DNA of 64,000 nucleotides from NCBI RefSeq assembly GCF_014529535.1, contig NW_023503292.1:788277-852276 (forward strand). The letters run 5' to 3'. The notes under the pieces are model-generated. The model did no database searches and had not been told where the DNA came from. It saw only the letters and a list, made by a program, of their open reading frames with translations. This stretch comes from Bradysia coprophila (Eukaryota; Arthropoda; Insecta; Diptera; Sciaridae). This document shows positions 23,818 to 35,357 of the stretch, piece after piece (position 1 is the first letter of the stretch; each line of letters opens with the position of its first letter). The position numbers and the translations under genes are program-made.

Positions 23818-26800
23818 ATGTTTAAGACTCCATCAATCCCGATGCGTAGAGGGAAGAAAGTTATCAAGAAGTAAGTTGTGCTGATTGCATCCAGCATCAC
23901 GATCCATTAAGACATTTTCTGTCATTGATTTTTCAAAACAATAAATTTCCGCAGTAAATTGGAGATCAATCATCGCAATTACAATTCGGCTATAAACTGC
24001 ACGGTGGTGCACAAAGATTACAAATCGTTTGTGATAACCAACAAGTCCAGCTATTCAACATCGACCAAATCGGTGAATAGGCGTAAACGTTACAAACGGA
24101 CTCGTAGACAAATCAGCTACAGACAGTTAATTGTTACACCGGCTTCCCGGTTAATATTTAACATATCAAAGCGGTCACGCGAAGTGGTCGGTGACTCGGT
24201 GTACAGCAATCCGAAGCGACGAAGATTGGAAGCGGGAACATTTCAAATTGAGCCCATTGACGACGTGAATGAGTTGTGTTTAAAGAAACTCTTTTGTACC
24301 GACGCGTACATGAGACATCACAATGTAAACATAAAATTTCCCGATCAGAATGAAAATTTGCTCACCGTACCGGACGATTTAAGTGAATACAAGAAACGAA
24401 TGTTTGCGGCTGTTCAATCGAATTTAATTGATTTTAAATCGAAAAGTGAAGCGGTGACAGCGAACATGAATATGTTAAGCGAATGTAAAAATGTCGAATT
24501 GAAATTGCAACGAATTATGTCTCCGATCGACGTAAAATTCGACACAAAAAGTTCGACGAATCAGCAAGACAACGAACCATCGACCATGGACGGAATAGAA
24601 ACTCAATACGCAGCAACCAAAGAGGAAATGTTTGATCGTAGGTCTACGCTCTGGAAAGATCCGGTCGACCCAATGGAAGTGAAACCAGTGCTGGTTGTCA
24701 AGAAAGAAAGCGATATTGACGAAATTGAAGTAGATCGTTCGTATGAACCTCCGTCGACCATATACACAGGCCAGTTGTTATGGGCTCGCTACCAGAAGTA
24801 TCCATATTGGCCGGCAATTGTTTGTACACCTGCCACGGATACAAGCAAAGGCAAAAGTGAGTGAACATTTTTCAGACTGTGTCCCGGTTGTGTTGACCGT
24901 CATCTTCTCTTTTTTTTCACATTTTCAGTTCATGTTAAGTTTTTCGCTGACAGAGGTACGGGCGGTATGATCAAAAAGGAAAATGTCATCGAATTTCAAG
25001 GTATCGATTCATTTGTGCAGTACAGGAACTCAATGGAGTCGGTAAGTTTGACTGTTATGTTTGTGAATGGACGGGCATGGAAATGATGCAATATGCTGGT
25101 AGCCTAGTTATCGGGAAATTTTTTCGCCAAAAAATTTGGGTACTGGGAAATATCGAGTAGGGCGTATCGAATTTTGCAAATTTTAAGGACCGCCAAAGCC
25201 TGTGTGCGGAAAACATAGATCATCGAAAACTGTGTCCGGGCATGTGGTTGATGGATCCGATGGAGCCCGGGAAGAAGTCCCCCCGGACGACTTTAAGTTT
25301 CCGATGGTCATAACTCGGAAAATTGAAAGCATTTTTGAAAACAATGTTCTAGTGAAATGTAGAGCTTTGAAAACTCTACAAAACTACCGAAGAAACCGAT
25401 GGTCCAAAAGGTGTCACTGCCAAGATTGCCTAACATCGAAAATGTGACCTTTTGGTTTTTGACTTATATTTCCTGAGAGACAAATGATTGTGTTTAGCCT
25501 GTGGTATGAGGTGGTAGAGGAGGTCGAGCACTACCAGTACACTAGGCATGTCCCGATCGGATATACTCTTGAAATCACTTTTATAACATTTGTGAATGGA
25601 ATTTTTAAGAGTGGCCACGTCGCCCACGAAGCAAGTGCAGACTCTGCAACCGGTACTGGTGAGTCGAGGACACCTTGGCCAGTAAGTATGCATAATATTC
25701 CATGACAGTAGCTGAACTCTTTCACAAAATATTTGTTATTTCGATGTGGCACATGAATTGAAAAACTTTACTACGAACTTCAATTTTTCGTAAATATATC
25801 GAAAAATATGCATAATCTGTGTATTTGCAACGAAATCGACTTCTTACTACTATTCGTGGGTGAAATAACTAAATAAATCGATTATTTCTCGTTTTTCTCA
25901 TAAATTCAATTTATTCAGATTTTGTAGTACAAAGTGCGCCACATCGAAATCACAGATATTTTGTGAAAAAGTTCAGCTACTGTCGTGGAGTATTATGCAT
26001 ACTTACTGGCCAAGGTGTCCTCGACTCAACAGCACCGGTTGCAGTGTCTGCACTTGCTTCGTGGGCGACGTGGCCACTCTTAAAAATTCCATTCTAAAAT
26101 GTAAAAAAGTGATTTCAAGTGTATATCCGATCGGGACATGCCTAGTGTACTGGCAGTGCTCGACCTCCTCTACCACCTCATACCACAGGCTAAACAAAAT
26201 CATTTGTCTCTCAGGAAATATAAGTTAAAAACCAAAAGGTCACATTTTCGATGTTAGACAATCTTGGCAGTGGCACCTTTTGGACCATCGGTTTCTTCGG
26301 TGGTTTTGTAGAGTTTTCAAAGCTCTACATTTCACTAGAACATTGTTTTCAAAAATGCTTTCAATTTTCCGAGTTATGACCATCGGAAACTTAAAGTCGT
26401 CCGGGGGACTTCTTCCCGGGCTCCTTCGGATCCATCAACCACATGCCCGGACACAGTTTTCGATGATCTACGTTTTCCGCACACAGGCTATGGCGGTCCT
26501 TAAAATTTGCAAAATTCGATACGCCCTAATATCGAGTCTTCACCGAACAAAGGTTCAGGAAATGTATAGACCGAGAAGTCAGTTAAATGGCTTTTGTTAC
26601 CGGGAAATTTTGAAAACTTGATTGTCATGTCCGTTGATGCGATGAAAATTTCTTTGAAAAATTCTTTAAAAATTGATTCTGTTGTCTTGGCAGACGCTGA
26701 GCAAAAATGATTGGAAAGCCTGGTTCGTTGTGAAAAAGCACAAGGCTAAAGCATGGGCCAAGGCGGTGGTGGAAATAACATTTGTCCAAACAAAGGATTT

Positions 26801-29661
26801 GGATGAAAGACTCTCCCATTTTGATGTCATCGTTATATGGTAAGTAACTCGATCGTCATGCCGGCTGTTCCATTTTTTTTAACATTTTTTGACAAACATT
26901 GTGTCTCGTTTCACCAATTCGATTGTTCTAACTAATCGGAAGTACAAGAAAATTACTCTTAGCCAAACCAATTAACCTTCTCCTACTTCTTTTCAGTACA
27001 TTACGTGATACCTTCAAAAATCCTCCCAGTTTATCCCAATTGATTTCGGAACATTCGTCCAGTTCGCAACTGGAAGCTGTTCGTAAAATGTTTGACGAAA
27101 ATGGCAACATTTTCGACGATGTAACAGAGAAACTAGCTGAAATTTCATCGGAGATTGACGCCGATGCGCTCACATCACCAACACCAATTTCCGCACCGAA
27201 ACGACCACAGACCCCCGCTCCTAAACTGACCAAACCGATCTCAAACCATCGACAATCGTTACCTTCAAATTTCTCGAAACGGAGGGCATCCACAAGACTT
27301 TCTTCGATTGTACAAAGTCCATTGTCTACCAGTCTGCCAATTGAGCCGGAAAAGCCACAAAAGTGTAAAGAGAGAGAACCGGAACGGTCCAAGCGGAAAG
27401 AAGAAAAATGGAACGAATTCGAGAAAGCTTTGAAATTGTATGCGAGCACAGCACGGCAAAAGGAAGTACTATTCAAGGGCTTGCGTCGCGGCAATGTTTG
27501 TAAGGAATGTCTGACAGTCGACGAAAACCTTGATCGAGGTCTAGTTAAATGTTCCGGGGACTGTGGTGAGTAACATTTTCTCGATCGGTAGCTCTTTCAG
27601 TCAGCCGAATAACCCTTTTCGTCTGCAGCCGATCATGTTCACCGAAAATGTGCACACACCACAACCGGTTCAAATGTTGTACGATGTCATGAGTGCTCCG
27701 AGACATCGTCGAAAATATGCTACGCTTGCAAGGAAAAGTGTTCAGAGTCTGCGGTGCGGTGCCTTTTCAAAACATGCGGACGTTATTATCACAAAAGTTG
27801 TCTGGCTTACTGGCTTCAAACGAAGAATCTAGAGCCCAACGTATATTGCCCGACACACTGTTGTCACACTTGCGTGTCAGACGATCCACGAAACACGCAT
27901 TTCTCATTTTCCAAAGAGTCCACATTTAGCCGTTGCATCAAGTGTCCGACAACGTATCACGCAGATTCCCATTGCATTCCAGCCGGCGTGAAAATTTTAA
28001 CCGCAAATCAGCACATCTGTCTTAGGCATCGCAACGAATACCGCAAGCCGATTAATCTGAATTGGTGTTACATATGCGGTGTAAGAGGTGAGTACTGTGT
28101 TGGAAATTCGTGTTTTTTGTGTGAGAAATAAATTTGGAAGAAGGAAGGACGTAGCTCTCTGTATAGAAGCATGTACAATTTGCACCGAAAACGTCAGCAC
28201 TAACCAATGACATTTCTATGGATACGGTTCAACCATTTACGATCGCTTTGCGTTGATTTTTTGGCTGTTATTAGACAGTAGCAATGAAAATGTAAAAATG
28301 TACTGCCTAGAAAGGTACTGAGCACTGGAGACAGAAAAACCAATTTAAACAAACCCTAGACGCTTGTCTGGTTAGTGGAAGGTGATCGAAAACCGAAAAC
28401 GTAAACGGTCGTGTGAGGAGTCGTTGGAACTCCGACTAAAACTTATTTATTCTTTCGTATTACACTCACACATCCAAGTCGTTGTCGAACAGCGCAAAGG
28501 GACGAGAACATTTAAAAAAAAAATAATTTTTATCTTCTGTTCAACAGGCGGTAGATTTCTGTGCTGCGAATCCTGTCCGCTGACGTCCCACTTTAACTGT
28601 CTACACATTGAAGAAGCTGGCGAACACTACTTTTGTGATAGCTGTGAGACTGGTCGGCATCCGTTGCACGGCGAAGTTGTTTGGGCGAAATATTCGAATT
28701 ACCGATGGTGGCCAGCCGTCATTGTACCGCCCGCCTGCATTCCAAACTCAATGAAAGACGAATTGTACAACGATCACGATCTGTGCGTTCGGTTCTTCGG
28801 CACCTATGAATTTGGATGGGTCGGACGGAGTTTCGTTTATTTGTATGATGAAGGCGATGCAGAACGATTCGGTGAAGAGAAAATTGAAGAGGCTGTTGAA
28901 CAGGCAGAGAAATGGTATAAACCGCTTATGATTAAAGTGAAAAAGTCGCAAAAGGTCCAACCATTACCGTACCAAAAAATCGGTAAAATAAAGGAGTTAG
29001 CGCCAGCAAAGCTAACCAGGTCGAAAATACGTGACACAGATCCATGTAGCTGCAGTCCAGATGATCCTGATCCGTGCGGTCCAACATCGAATTGCTATAA
29101 ACGCGTGGAGTGGACCGAATGTTCGAGCGAATGTCCTACCGGCGACAAATGTCAGAATCAATGCATCGCAAAGCGCAAATACGCGAGCTTTAAACTCAAG
29201 TATTTAGGCGACAAAGGCTTCGGTTTGATCGCTGAAACGGCGATACATCCGGGTACAATGGTCGTTGAATACGTTGGTGAATTGGTCACCGAGACAGAAT
29301 ATCAATTGCGGCGAAGGTCGAAGCAGACGCAAAATTTGTATTTCATGAAATACGGTAAAGGATTGTACATCGATGCGGAGAAGAAAGGGAACATGTCCCG
29401 GTTCATGAATCATTCGTGCAATCCGAATTGTCAGCCACGGGTCATTGAAGTGAAGGGCATTGAACGAATTGGTCTTATAGCCATGACGGACATAAATAAG
29501 GTTAGTTTGGGCTTGTGAAAGACCGTTGGACTTGAGGGAATTTAATCTTTTTTTCTCAATATTTTATGTTGCAGGGTGAAGAGCTGACGTTCAATTACGA
29601 GTTCAACGACCAAAAACAAAAATGTTATTGTGGCGAGCCTCAATGTCGTGGTTTTATTTAA
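23818..29661 (+). CDS. Mes-4: NSD/Mes-4-type histone H3K36 methyltransferase
   Basis: Exons 23818-23870, 23955-24856, 24929-25041, 26694-26839, 26997-27565, 27629-28087, 28548-29500 and 29575-29661 keep phase and give 1093 aa. Domain order: basic N-terminus; PWWP-1 (about 288-350, ARYQKYPYWPAIV); Cys/His-rich PHD cluster (about 590-785); PWWP-2 (about 787-880, KYSNYRWWPAVIV); AWS (Cys-rich, about 900-945); SET (about 946-1075) with NHSCNPNC and ELTFNYEF; post-SET CYCGEPQCRG. This is the NSD1-3/Mes-4 order. These nuclear enzymes dimethylate H3K36. The catalytic motifs are intact, so it looks functional. Symbol is by analogy to Drosophila. Start ATG at 23818 is inferred from the short first exon that splices in phase. 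Intron 3 (1652 bp) carries a palindromic hAT-like element; others are 62-460 bp. AATAAA follows 95 bp after the stop. Confidence 0.92.
25158..26528. mobile_element. Palindromic hAT-like element, copy 2 (full length)
   Basis: 1371 bp in intron 3 of the methyltransferase gene. Ends TAGGGCGTATCG / CGATACGCCCTA with a perfect 8-bp duplication ATATCGAG (25150-25157, 26529-26536). Each arm is ~560-600 bp and nearly exactly complementary to the other, around an AT-rich spacer of ~170-250 bp. No transposase frame. Its spacer is in opposite orientation to copy 3. Confidence 0.9.
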
Positions 29662-29755
29662 AAAAAGAGGAAAGAGACTTTCCGCTTCGTTTTATCAGTT
29701 TTTTATTAGGTTTTTTTATCGTTAAATAATTTAATTTATCCGCATCCGATCTTGC

Positions 29756-29761
29756 AATAAA
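29756..29761 (+). terminator. Polyadenylation signal AATAAA of NSD-like gene
   Basis: Canonical AATAAA 95 bp after the stop codon; a second AATAAA follows near 29815. Either could serve. Confidence 0.55.
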
Positions 29762-29990
29762 GTACACCAGTTAAAGCAAAGCATCCGTTAAGTTTGTATA
29801 AAAACTATTTTAACAATAAAATCAATTAGTTTTAAGGGATTTCAAGGCATTTTAATTGAGTTGAATTGAAAGATGAACAAAACAATCTGCGTATGCAGTT
29901 CAGTAACGCCGTAGAAAAGAAAAAGAAACATTCACACGCTGAACCATATTTCTATCATTTTTAGAATCGAAATTGCCAATCAGTTCTGGT

Positions 29991-30824
29991 CAGGCATGAG
30001 CGCCGACGGAGAAACCTCGGCGGCGGCTAGCCGAAAAAAATTTCTCGGCGGCGGCGAAAAAGTTGGCTTGAGCCGGCTTAAAACGGCTCGGCTGGAGGTT
30101 CCTTTTAACTTTTTTTTTTTCAAAATAAAAACGTTTAGATAAATTCATGGAAAATGAACTAGTAAGCATGAAAATGAAATTGTACGGAAAGCGAAAATGT
30201 AGGTAGATTAGGTTGTTCAAAGTGCAAGTGGAACTGGTCTTGTTACAAGCAAGTCTCTAAGTCTAAGGTTCACTAACACGTCAAGTTTTATTGCCTCAAA
30301 TCTTGAACTAAATGGAAAATCATGCTCCGGTACACTCATTTAACTCATTAAGAAAATGGTTTTCGAGAAGAAATCGAAAGCTCACGAAAATCAAGTAAAA
30401 ATTGAAAAGAAAAAAAATCGAGAAAATTCGCAAAGATCGATAAAGTTTTCTCAAATTTGTGAATTAACTGATTGTGCGCCTTCGGCTCGTTCCGCAAAGG
30501 TCATACTTGCCAAAACAACAAACTTAGAAGCGAGGACGTAATATACCATTCTGGAAAGTTCATGAAAATTCAAGAAAATTTTCAAAATTTTCTTAATTTT
30601 GAAAAAAAAATTCAAAATGTACTTGAGCTGCTTAGGATCAACAGGAATCTCGGTTTTCAAAATTATTTCACCCATTCACCTTTCGAAATCTTTATTTCAT
30701 TTTCCAGCCGTTTCAAGACGGCTTGAGCCGTTTTTTTGGTACCGGCTCGGCTGCGGCGCGGCTTGCTCAAAAATGGCCGGCGGCGGTTTGATCGGCGGCT
30801 TATTTTCGGCGGCGCTCATGCCTG
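29991..30824. mobile_element. hAT-like MITE with CAGGCATGAGCGCCG ends
   Basis: Terminal CAGGCATGAGCGCCG is inverted at the right end as CGGCGCTCATGCCTG (one mismatch inside). A perfect 8-bp duplication GTTCTGGT flanks it (29983-29990, 30825-30832). Both ends are rich in CGGCGG/GGCTCG, against an AT-rich interior. 834 bp, no transposase. A 5'-CAGGC end and 8-bp duplication place it in the hAT superfamily. Confidence 0.9.
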
Positions 30825-31210
30825 GTTCTGGTTGCAAAGAGTTAAAAACAACTGTAAAAAACAGTAAAATTGATGGCACAGATTGTAATATCGCAGGAAG
30901 TAGGCAAACATCGAGAACCTCAATGCAATACGTATTAACCGATCGAAATTTTTTACGACGAATCAGCTTTGAAATTGTTCGGAAGACTACGAAGAGTTCT
31001 TAAACGCTTCTGGAACAATATCAAACCAGTTGAAAATGTGCTAGGTTCGAAAGTTGCATTCTTCTACAACATCCAAGAACAATAAAAAAAAAACATTGTC
31101 GGAAAATAACATCATCCAACACGCACTTGTAGCGGTGGAAAAACAATGGTCAGACATAAACTCCTAACTCAAGTCAGTCTTAACACATTGCAGAATAATG
31201 CGCACGCTGG

Positions 31211-31328
31211 AAATCAGTAAAGGAGTCGAGGGTTACCTCCAAATAAAATTTGAAAAAATCTAAAATTTAATCGTTGATTTTTAGAAATTTATTTGGAGGT
31301 ATTCCTCGACTCCTTTACTGATTTCTAG
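31211..31328. repeat. Hairpin, ~40-bp arms
   Basis: GAAATCAGTAAAGGAGTCGAGG plus ACCTCCAAATAAA pairs with TTTATTTGGAGGT and CCTCGACTCCTTTACTGATTTC on the right, with a loop of ~35 bp. Probable small MITE. Confidence 0.7.
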
Positions 31329-31493
31329 GGTGCCTAAAGTCGACAAGTCACAGTAACCGGCAAAGTGACAAGAAAAGTTTACGTACACATCAACCGAATA
31401 GGTATCCATAACAGCCCATTATGTAATCTGACCAACCAGACTTCTGACCACATTTTAAATTGCAATAATTTGTCCAGCATAAAATAGTACATT

Positions 31494-31608
31494 TCGTACC
31501 TAGGACTAAAAGTCTTTTTTAGCGTGTGAGAAGTTTCCACACAGAGCCGAAGGCGAGGTCTGGAAGCGAATACGCTAAAAAAGACTTTTAGTTCGTGGTA
31601 CGAATAAT
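31494..31608. repeat. Hairpin around a GAAGCG-rich loop
   Basis: TTCGTACCTAGGACTAAAAG plus TCTTTTTTAGCGT is inverted at 31573-31608 as ACGCTAAAAAAGACTTTTAG and a GTACGAA end. It abuts the large palindrome that starts at 31611. Confidence 0.65.
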
Positions 31609-31610
31609 AT

Positions 31611-32350
31611 TTTTCATATTGGTCGGAAAATTTCGGGTCCTAGACACGGCTCTCCTCAACGAAGATAAAGTTTTATGAAAATGTACCCACAAAATGACTT
31701 CAGATCTGAGTTCTAGGACCTAAGAAGTGATCAAAATCACTTTACTTAGTCTTCACCTAGATCCTTCCCCATAGTCGAATTCGAAGAAAACGATTTTCTC
31801 CATACATTTTCCAGGTTAGTCTGAAAGTGACCAAAAAAAATTGTTGCTGAATGACGTTTTAATATTTTTTATCGATAGAGACCATTATTCTGAGCAAAAA
31901 ATTGTTCTACGGTATGTCTGTAAAAATTTTCGTTTTTTTATGAAGTAACTATTACGTCTTTTATATGGTCGCCAGAAGAAGAAGAAGAAGAACTATTATG
32001 TACCAAATTGTACTGAAATAGGACCCTAAGCTAACTTCATAAAAAAACGAAAATTTTTACAGACATACCGTAGAACAATTTTTTGCTCAGAATAATGGTC
32101 TCTATCGATAAAAAATATTAAAACGTCATTCAGCAACAATTTTTTTTGGTCACTTTCAGACTAACCTGGAAAATGTATGGAGAAAATCGTTTTCTTCGAA
32201 TTCGACTATGGGGAAGGATCTAGGTGAAGACTAAGTAAATTGATTTTGATCACTTCTTAGGTCCTAGAACTCAGATCTGAAGTCATTTTGTGGGTACATT
32301 TTCATAAAACTTTATCTTCGTTGAGGACAGCCGTGTAGATATGAAAAATG
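31611..32350. mobile_element. Large palindromic foldback element with LINE filler at centre
   Basis: The arms 31611-31957 and about 32030-32350 are near-perfect reverse complements (ends TTTTTCATAT / ATATGAAAAA; inner CGTTTTTTTATGAAGT / ACTTCATAAAAAAACG). The ~75-bp spacer is unrelated to the arms. It contains 21 bp identical to the 3' region of the RTE LINE plus a (GAA)n run. No coding potential. Target duplication not clear. Confidence 0.8.
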
Positions 32351-32882
32351 ATTTACTGCAACGAAATGTCGATGATAGGAGGTGCGGGAAAACATGAAAA
32401 GTAGGAAAAATATGCAGTTTTTCTTGCTTTCTCGCCAATAGCTACTAATGTGTGTACAAACCCGATTTTTTTAAGAATAAAATATTTTGTTTCATCTCAA
32501 CCAAACAAAATCACTGTTTCGGGAACTTGACTCCAAATTTCTGTCGCTGTTTTGGAGCAACGTAAAATTCAAAAAATAAAAAAATAAAATAAACAGCATT
32601 AGACACACACAAAATAATCTGATCTGGTGATATTTTAACATTCATTGAGCATTTTACGGGATAGAACTCTCGTGGAACGAGCTGTTTATAGATATTTTGT
32701 GACTTCCAATTTACGAAAGAAGATAAAAAGTTGAATAATAAAATGAAAGAAAGTCTCGTCAGTCGAGAGACCCGACCCACTTAATTGTAGTGGAACTTTC
32801 ATGTATTTTTCCCAAATTCAATATGTCACCGCAAAGAAAGGCCAGCCATTTTTGGAATGAAAAGTTTGATGGTCCGTTGCGA
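32351..32882. other. Intergenic, nothing recognised
   Basis: AT-rich DNA without a recognisable gene or repeat. Confidence 0.45.
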
Positions 32883-32894
32883 CTTCAAGTCTTT

Positions 32895-35332
32895 CTTCTT
32901 CTTCTTCTTCTTCTTCTTTTTCAGCCTGTTTCTATCCACTGCTGGATGTAGGCCTCTCCAACTTCTTTCCATTTCGTACGATCCATTGCCATTTGCTGCC
33001 AGTTTGTACCTGCAATATTCTTAATTCCGTTTGTCCATCTCTCTGGTGGTCTACCTATAGCTCGTCTTTTATATGGTCGCCAGTTCATGATCTTTTTGGT
33101 CCAACGTTCGTCTGTCCTTCTTGCAATATGTCCCGCCCAGCTCCATTTCAGAGATGCTATTCTTTCCATGACATCAACGACCCTGGTTTGTTGTCGAATC
33201 CATTGATTCGTCATTCTGTCTCTGAGTGTTATTCCAAGCATACTCCGTTCCATGGCTCTTTGTGTCACTCTCAATTTTTCTTCGGATGCTTTCGTTAAAG
33301 TTAACGTTTCCGCTCCATAAGTGAGCACTGGAAGGACACAAGTGTCGAAAACTTTGCGTTTCAGACTATTATTCATTTTGCTTTTGAAAATTAGTCTGAG
33401 TTTTCCGAACGCTGCCCATGCAAGACCAATCCTACGTCTTATTTCTGCAGTTTGGTTGTCCAGACCTAACTTCAGCTTATGTCCTAGATATACGTAGCTG
33501 TCGACTCGTTCAATGACAGTGTCACCAATTTTGATTTCTCTATCGTCCCCGATGTTGGTCATGACTTTTGTTTTCGATAAGTTCATCTTGAGGCCAACTT
33601 TGTTTGCCTCTTCACTTAACTGTTGTAGCATAAGCTGAGCCTGACCTAGATTCGCTGCTATCGGTACTATGTCATCAGCGAAGCGGAGATTGCTCAGGTA
33701 CTCTCCATTTATATTTATTCCCATTTTACTCCAGTTTAACTTCCTAAAAACACTCTGCAGAATCGCCGTGAATAATTTCGGTGAAATGGTGTCACCCTGC
33801 CTTACACCTCGGCCAATTCTGAATTTCTCCGTGCTTTTATGAAGTTTTATACATGAAGTAGCATTTTTGTACACATATCGAATTGTGTTGGAGTACCTTG
33901 AGTCTACTCTACATTCGTCTAATGCGTCCAATATCGACCATGTTTCCACTGAATCGAAAGCTTTTTCGAAGTCTATGAATAGCAAGACTATGTCGATGTT
34001 GTATTCACGACACTTCTCAATAAGCGTTCTCATCACTTGCAAATGGTCGTTTGTGCTGAAACCAGATCTGAAAGCAGCTTGTTCAACAGGTTGGTAGAAG
34101 TCGAACTTGTTAGTGTTCCTCTTCGTAATGATTTTCATAAACAACTTGTAGAGTGTTGACAATAGGCTTATGGGTCGGTAATTTTCCAGCTTTGTTATGT
34201 CTCCTTTTTTATGCAGCAATGTAATTACCGCATTTTCCCAAGCTTCTGGTACTTCTTCCCATTGGAGACATTGATTAAACAAAGCCGTGATTGCCTTTAA
34301 TAAGGAGTCTCCACCTAGTTTAATGGCTTCCACTGGAACACCATCTTCTCCTGGAGACTTTTTGTTTTTCATCTCGGCTACTGCGGCCTTGACTTCATCA
34401 ACAGTTATGTCGGGCATATCCTCCGATCCCACGTTTCTTATTATTGGTCTATCTTCGGTTTCTTCCGTTGGACTCTGTCTTGCTGAAGAAAACAAATTCT
34501 CATAAAATTCTGTTGCAATGTTTAATATCGCATTTCGGTCCGTTTGGATCGTTCCTGTTTTGTCTCGTAATTTGAAGATTTCTTTTTTGGCGTTTGTCAT
34601 TTTTCTCCGTAGGACTTTCATATTACAGTTAGCTTCAATTATGTTTTGAGCCAATTGGACATTATATTTTCTTTCATCTGATCTCCTTGCTCTGTTGATA
34701 CTTTTAGACAAGTTCCGGTATTCCACCGAATCTCGTCCTCCGTTTTTTACCAACTCTGCTCTGCTTGCGATCAGGTCTAATGTTTCTCTGCTGAGTTTTG
34801 ATTCTTTCCCTTGGACGGATTTGCATTTGGATTTCATGAAACCCATTATTGTATCGACGATTTTGGTATTCAATTCGTCCAATGTTTCACATTGATTGTT
34901 GACGTTATCTAATTCGGCAGTCATTTTCGTAGCAAATTCTTCATTTTGTGTGTAAAGCCGTTGTACGTCAATCCTTTCACTTTTCTGAACTAGTTGTGAT
35001 CTTTGAAATCTGGTATTTAACGTGACTCTTGCACGAACCATTCGGTGATCACTACCGGTTGAAAAATTGTTTAGGACCGTAACGTTCTTAACGGTTGACT
35101 TACAGCCAGTTATGATGTAATCGATCTCATTTTTCGTTACACCATCTGCACTAGCCCAAGTCCATTTCCGTTGAGGCTTTCCTGCAAAAAATGAATTCAT
35201 TGCGTACAAATTGTGTTGCTGTAGGAAGTTGAGTAAAACATTTCCACGCTCATTTCTTTGGTCGTTGCTAAAACTGCCAATAGAAACTTCGGAGTCTTCT
35301 TCTCGTTTTCCCAGCTTCGCATTCCATCCCAG
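32895..35332 (-). mobile_element. RTE-type LINE, copy B, 5'-truncated
   Basis: Second, nearly identical copy with a long (GAA)n tail at 32895-32920. It is bounded by a 12-bp duplication CTTCAAGTCTTT (32883-32894, 35333-35344). Truncation falls within the endonuclease, just before NAKLG of GDFNAKLG. The 5' junction has a 9-bp filler (CCATCCCAG) that partly repeats the adjacent LINE phrase CCCAGCTTC, as if the template slipped at the end of insertion. Confidence 0.92.
32921..35332 (-). CDS. RTE LINE ORF (partial endonuclease + reverse transcriptase), open
   Basis: An uninterrupted frame of ~803 codons of element sequence ending in YIQQWIETG. It contains the C-terminal part of the endonuclease (SDHRMV), the RT core (FIDFEKAFDS, GVRQGDTISPKLF, LRFADDI) and the C-terminal Cys-poor region. 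Only about nine residue differences from copy A were noticed over ~720. It lacks the endonuclease N-terminus and any promoter, so it is a dead-on-arrival copy even though the RT part is open. The frame runs a few codons into the flank, but there is no reason to think those are used. Confidence 0.88.
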   Translation of the reverse strand: MGWNAKLGKREEDSEVSIGSFSNDQRNERGNVLLNFLQQHNLYAMNSFFAGKPQRKWTWASADGVTKNEIDYIITGCKSTVKNVTVLNNFSTGSDHRMVRARVTLNTRFQRSQLVQKSERIDVQRLYTQNEEFATKMTAELDNVNNQCETLDELNTKIVDTIMGFMKSKCKSVQGKESKLSRETLDLIASRAELVKNGGRDSVEYRNLSKSINRARRSDERKYNVQLAQNIIEANCNMKVLRRKMTNAKKEIFKLRDKTGTIQTDRNAILNIATEFYENLFSSARQSPTEETEDRPIIRNVGSEDMPDITVDEVKAAVAEMKNKKSPGEDGVPVEAIKLGGDSLLKAITALFNQCLQWEEVPEAWENAVITLLHKKGDITKLENYRPISLLSTLYKLFMKIITKRNTNKFDFYQPVEQAAFRSGFSTNDHLQVMRTLIEKCREYNIDIVLLFIDFEKAFDSVETWSILDALDECRVDSRYSNTIRYVYKNATSCIKLHKSTEKFRIGRGVRQGDTISPKLFTAILQSVFRKLNWSKMGININGEYLSNLRFADDIVPIAANLGQAQLMLQQLSEEANKVGLKMNLSKTKVMTNIGDDREIKIGDTVIERVDSYVYLGHKLKLGLDNQTAEIRRRIGLAWAAFGKLRLIFKSKMNNSLKRKVFDTCVLPVLTYGAETLTLTKASEEKLRVTQRAMERSMLGITLRDRMTNQWIRQQTRVVDVMERIASLKWSWAGHIARRTDERWTKKIMNWRPYKRRAIGRPPERWTNGIKNIAGTNWQQMAMDRTKWKEVGEAYIQQWIETG

Positions 35333-35357
35333 CTTCAAGTCTTTGGTAAGCTGCAAT

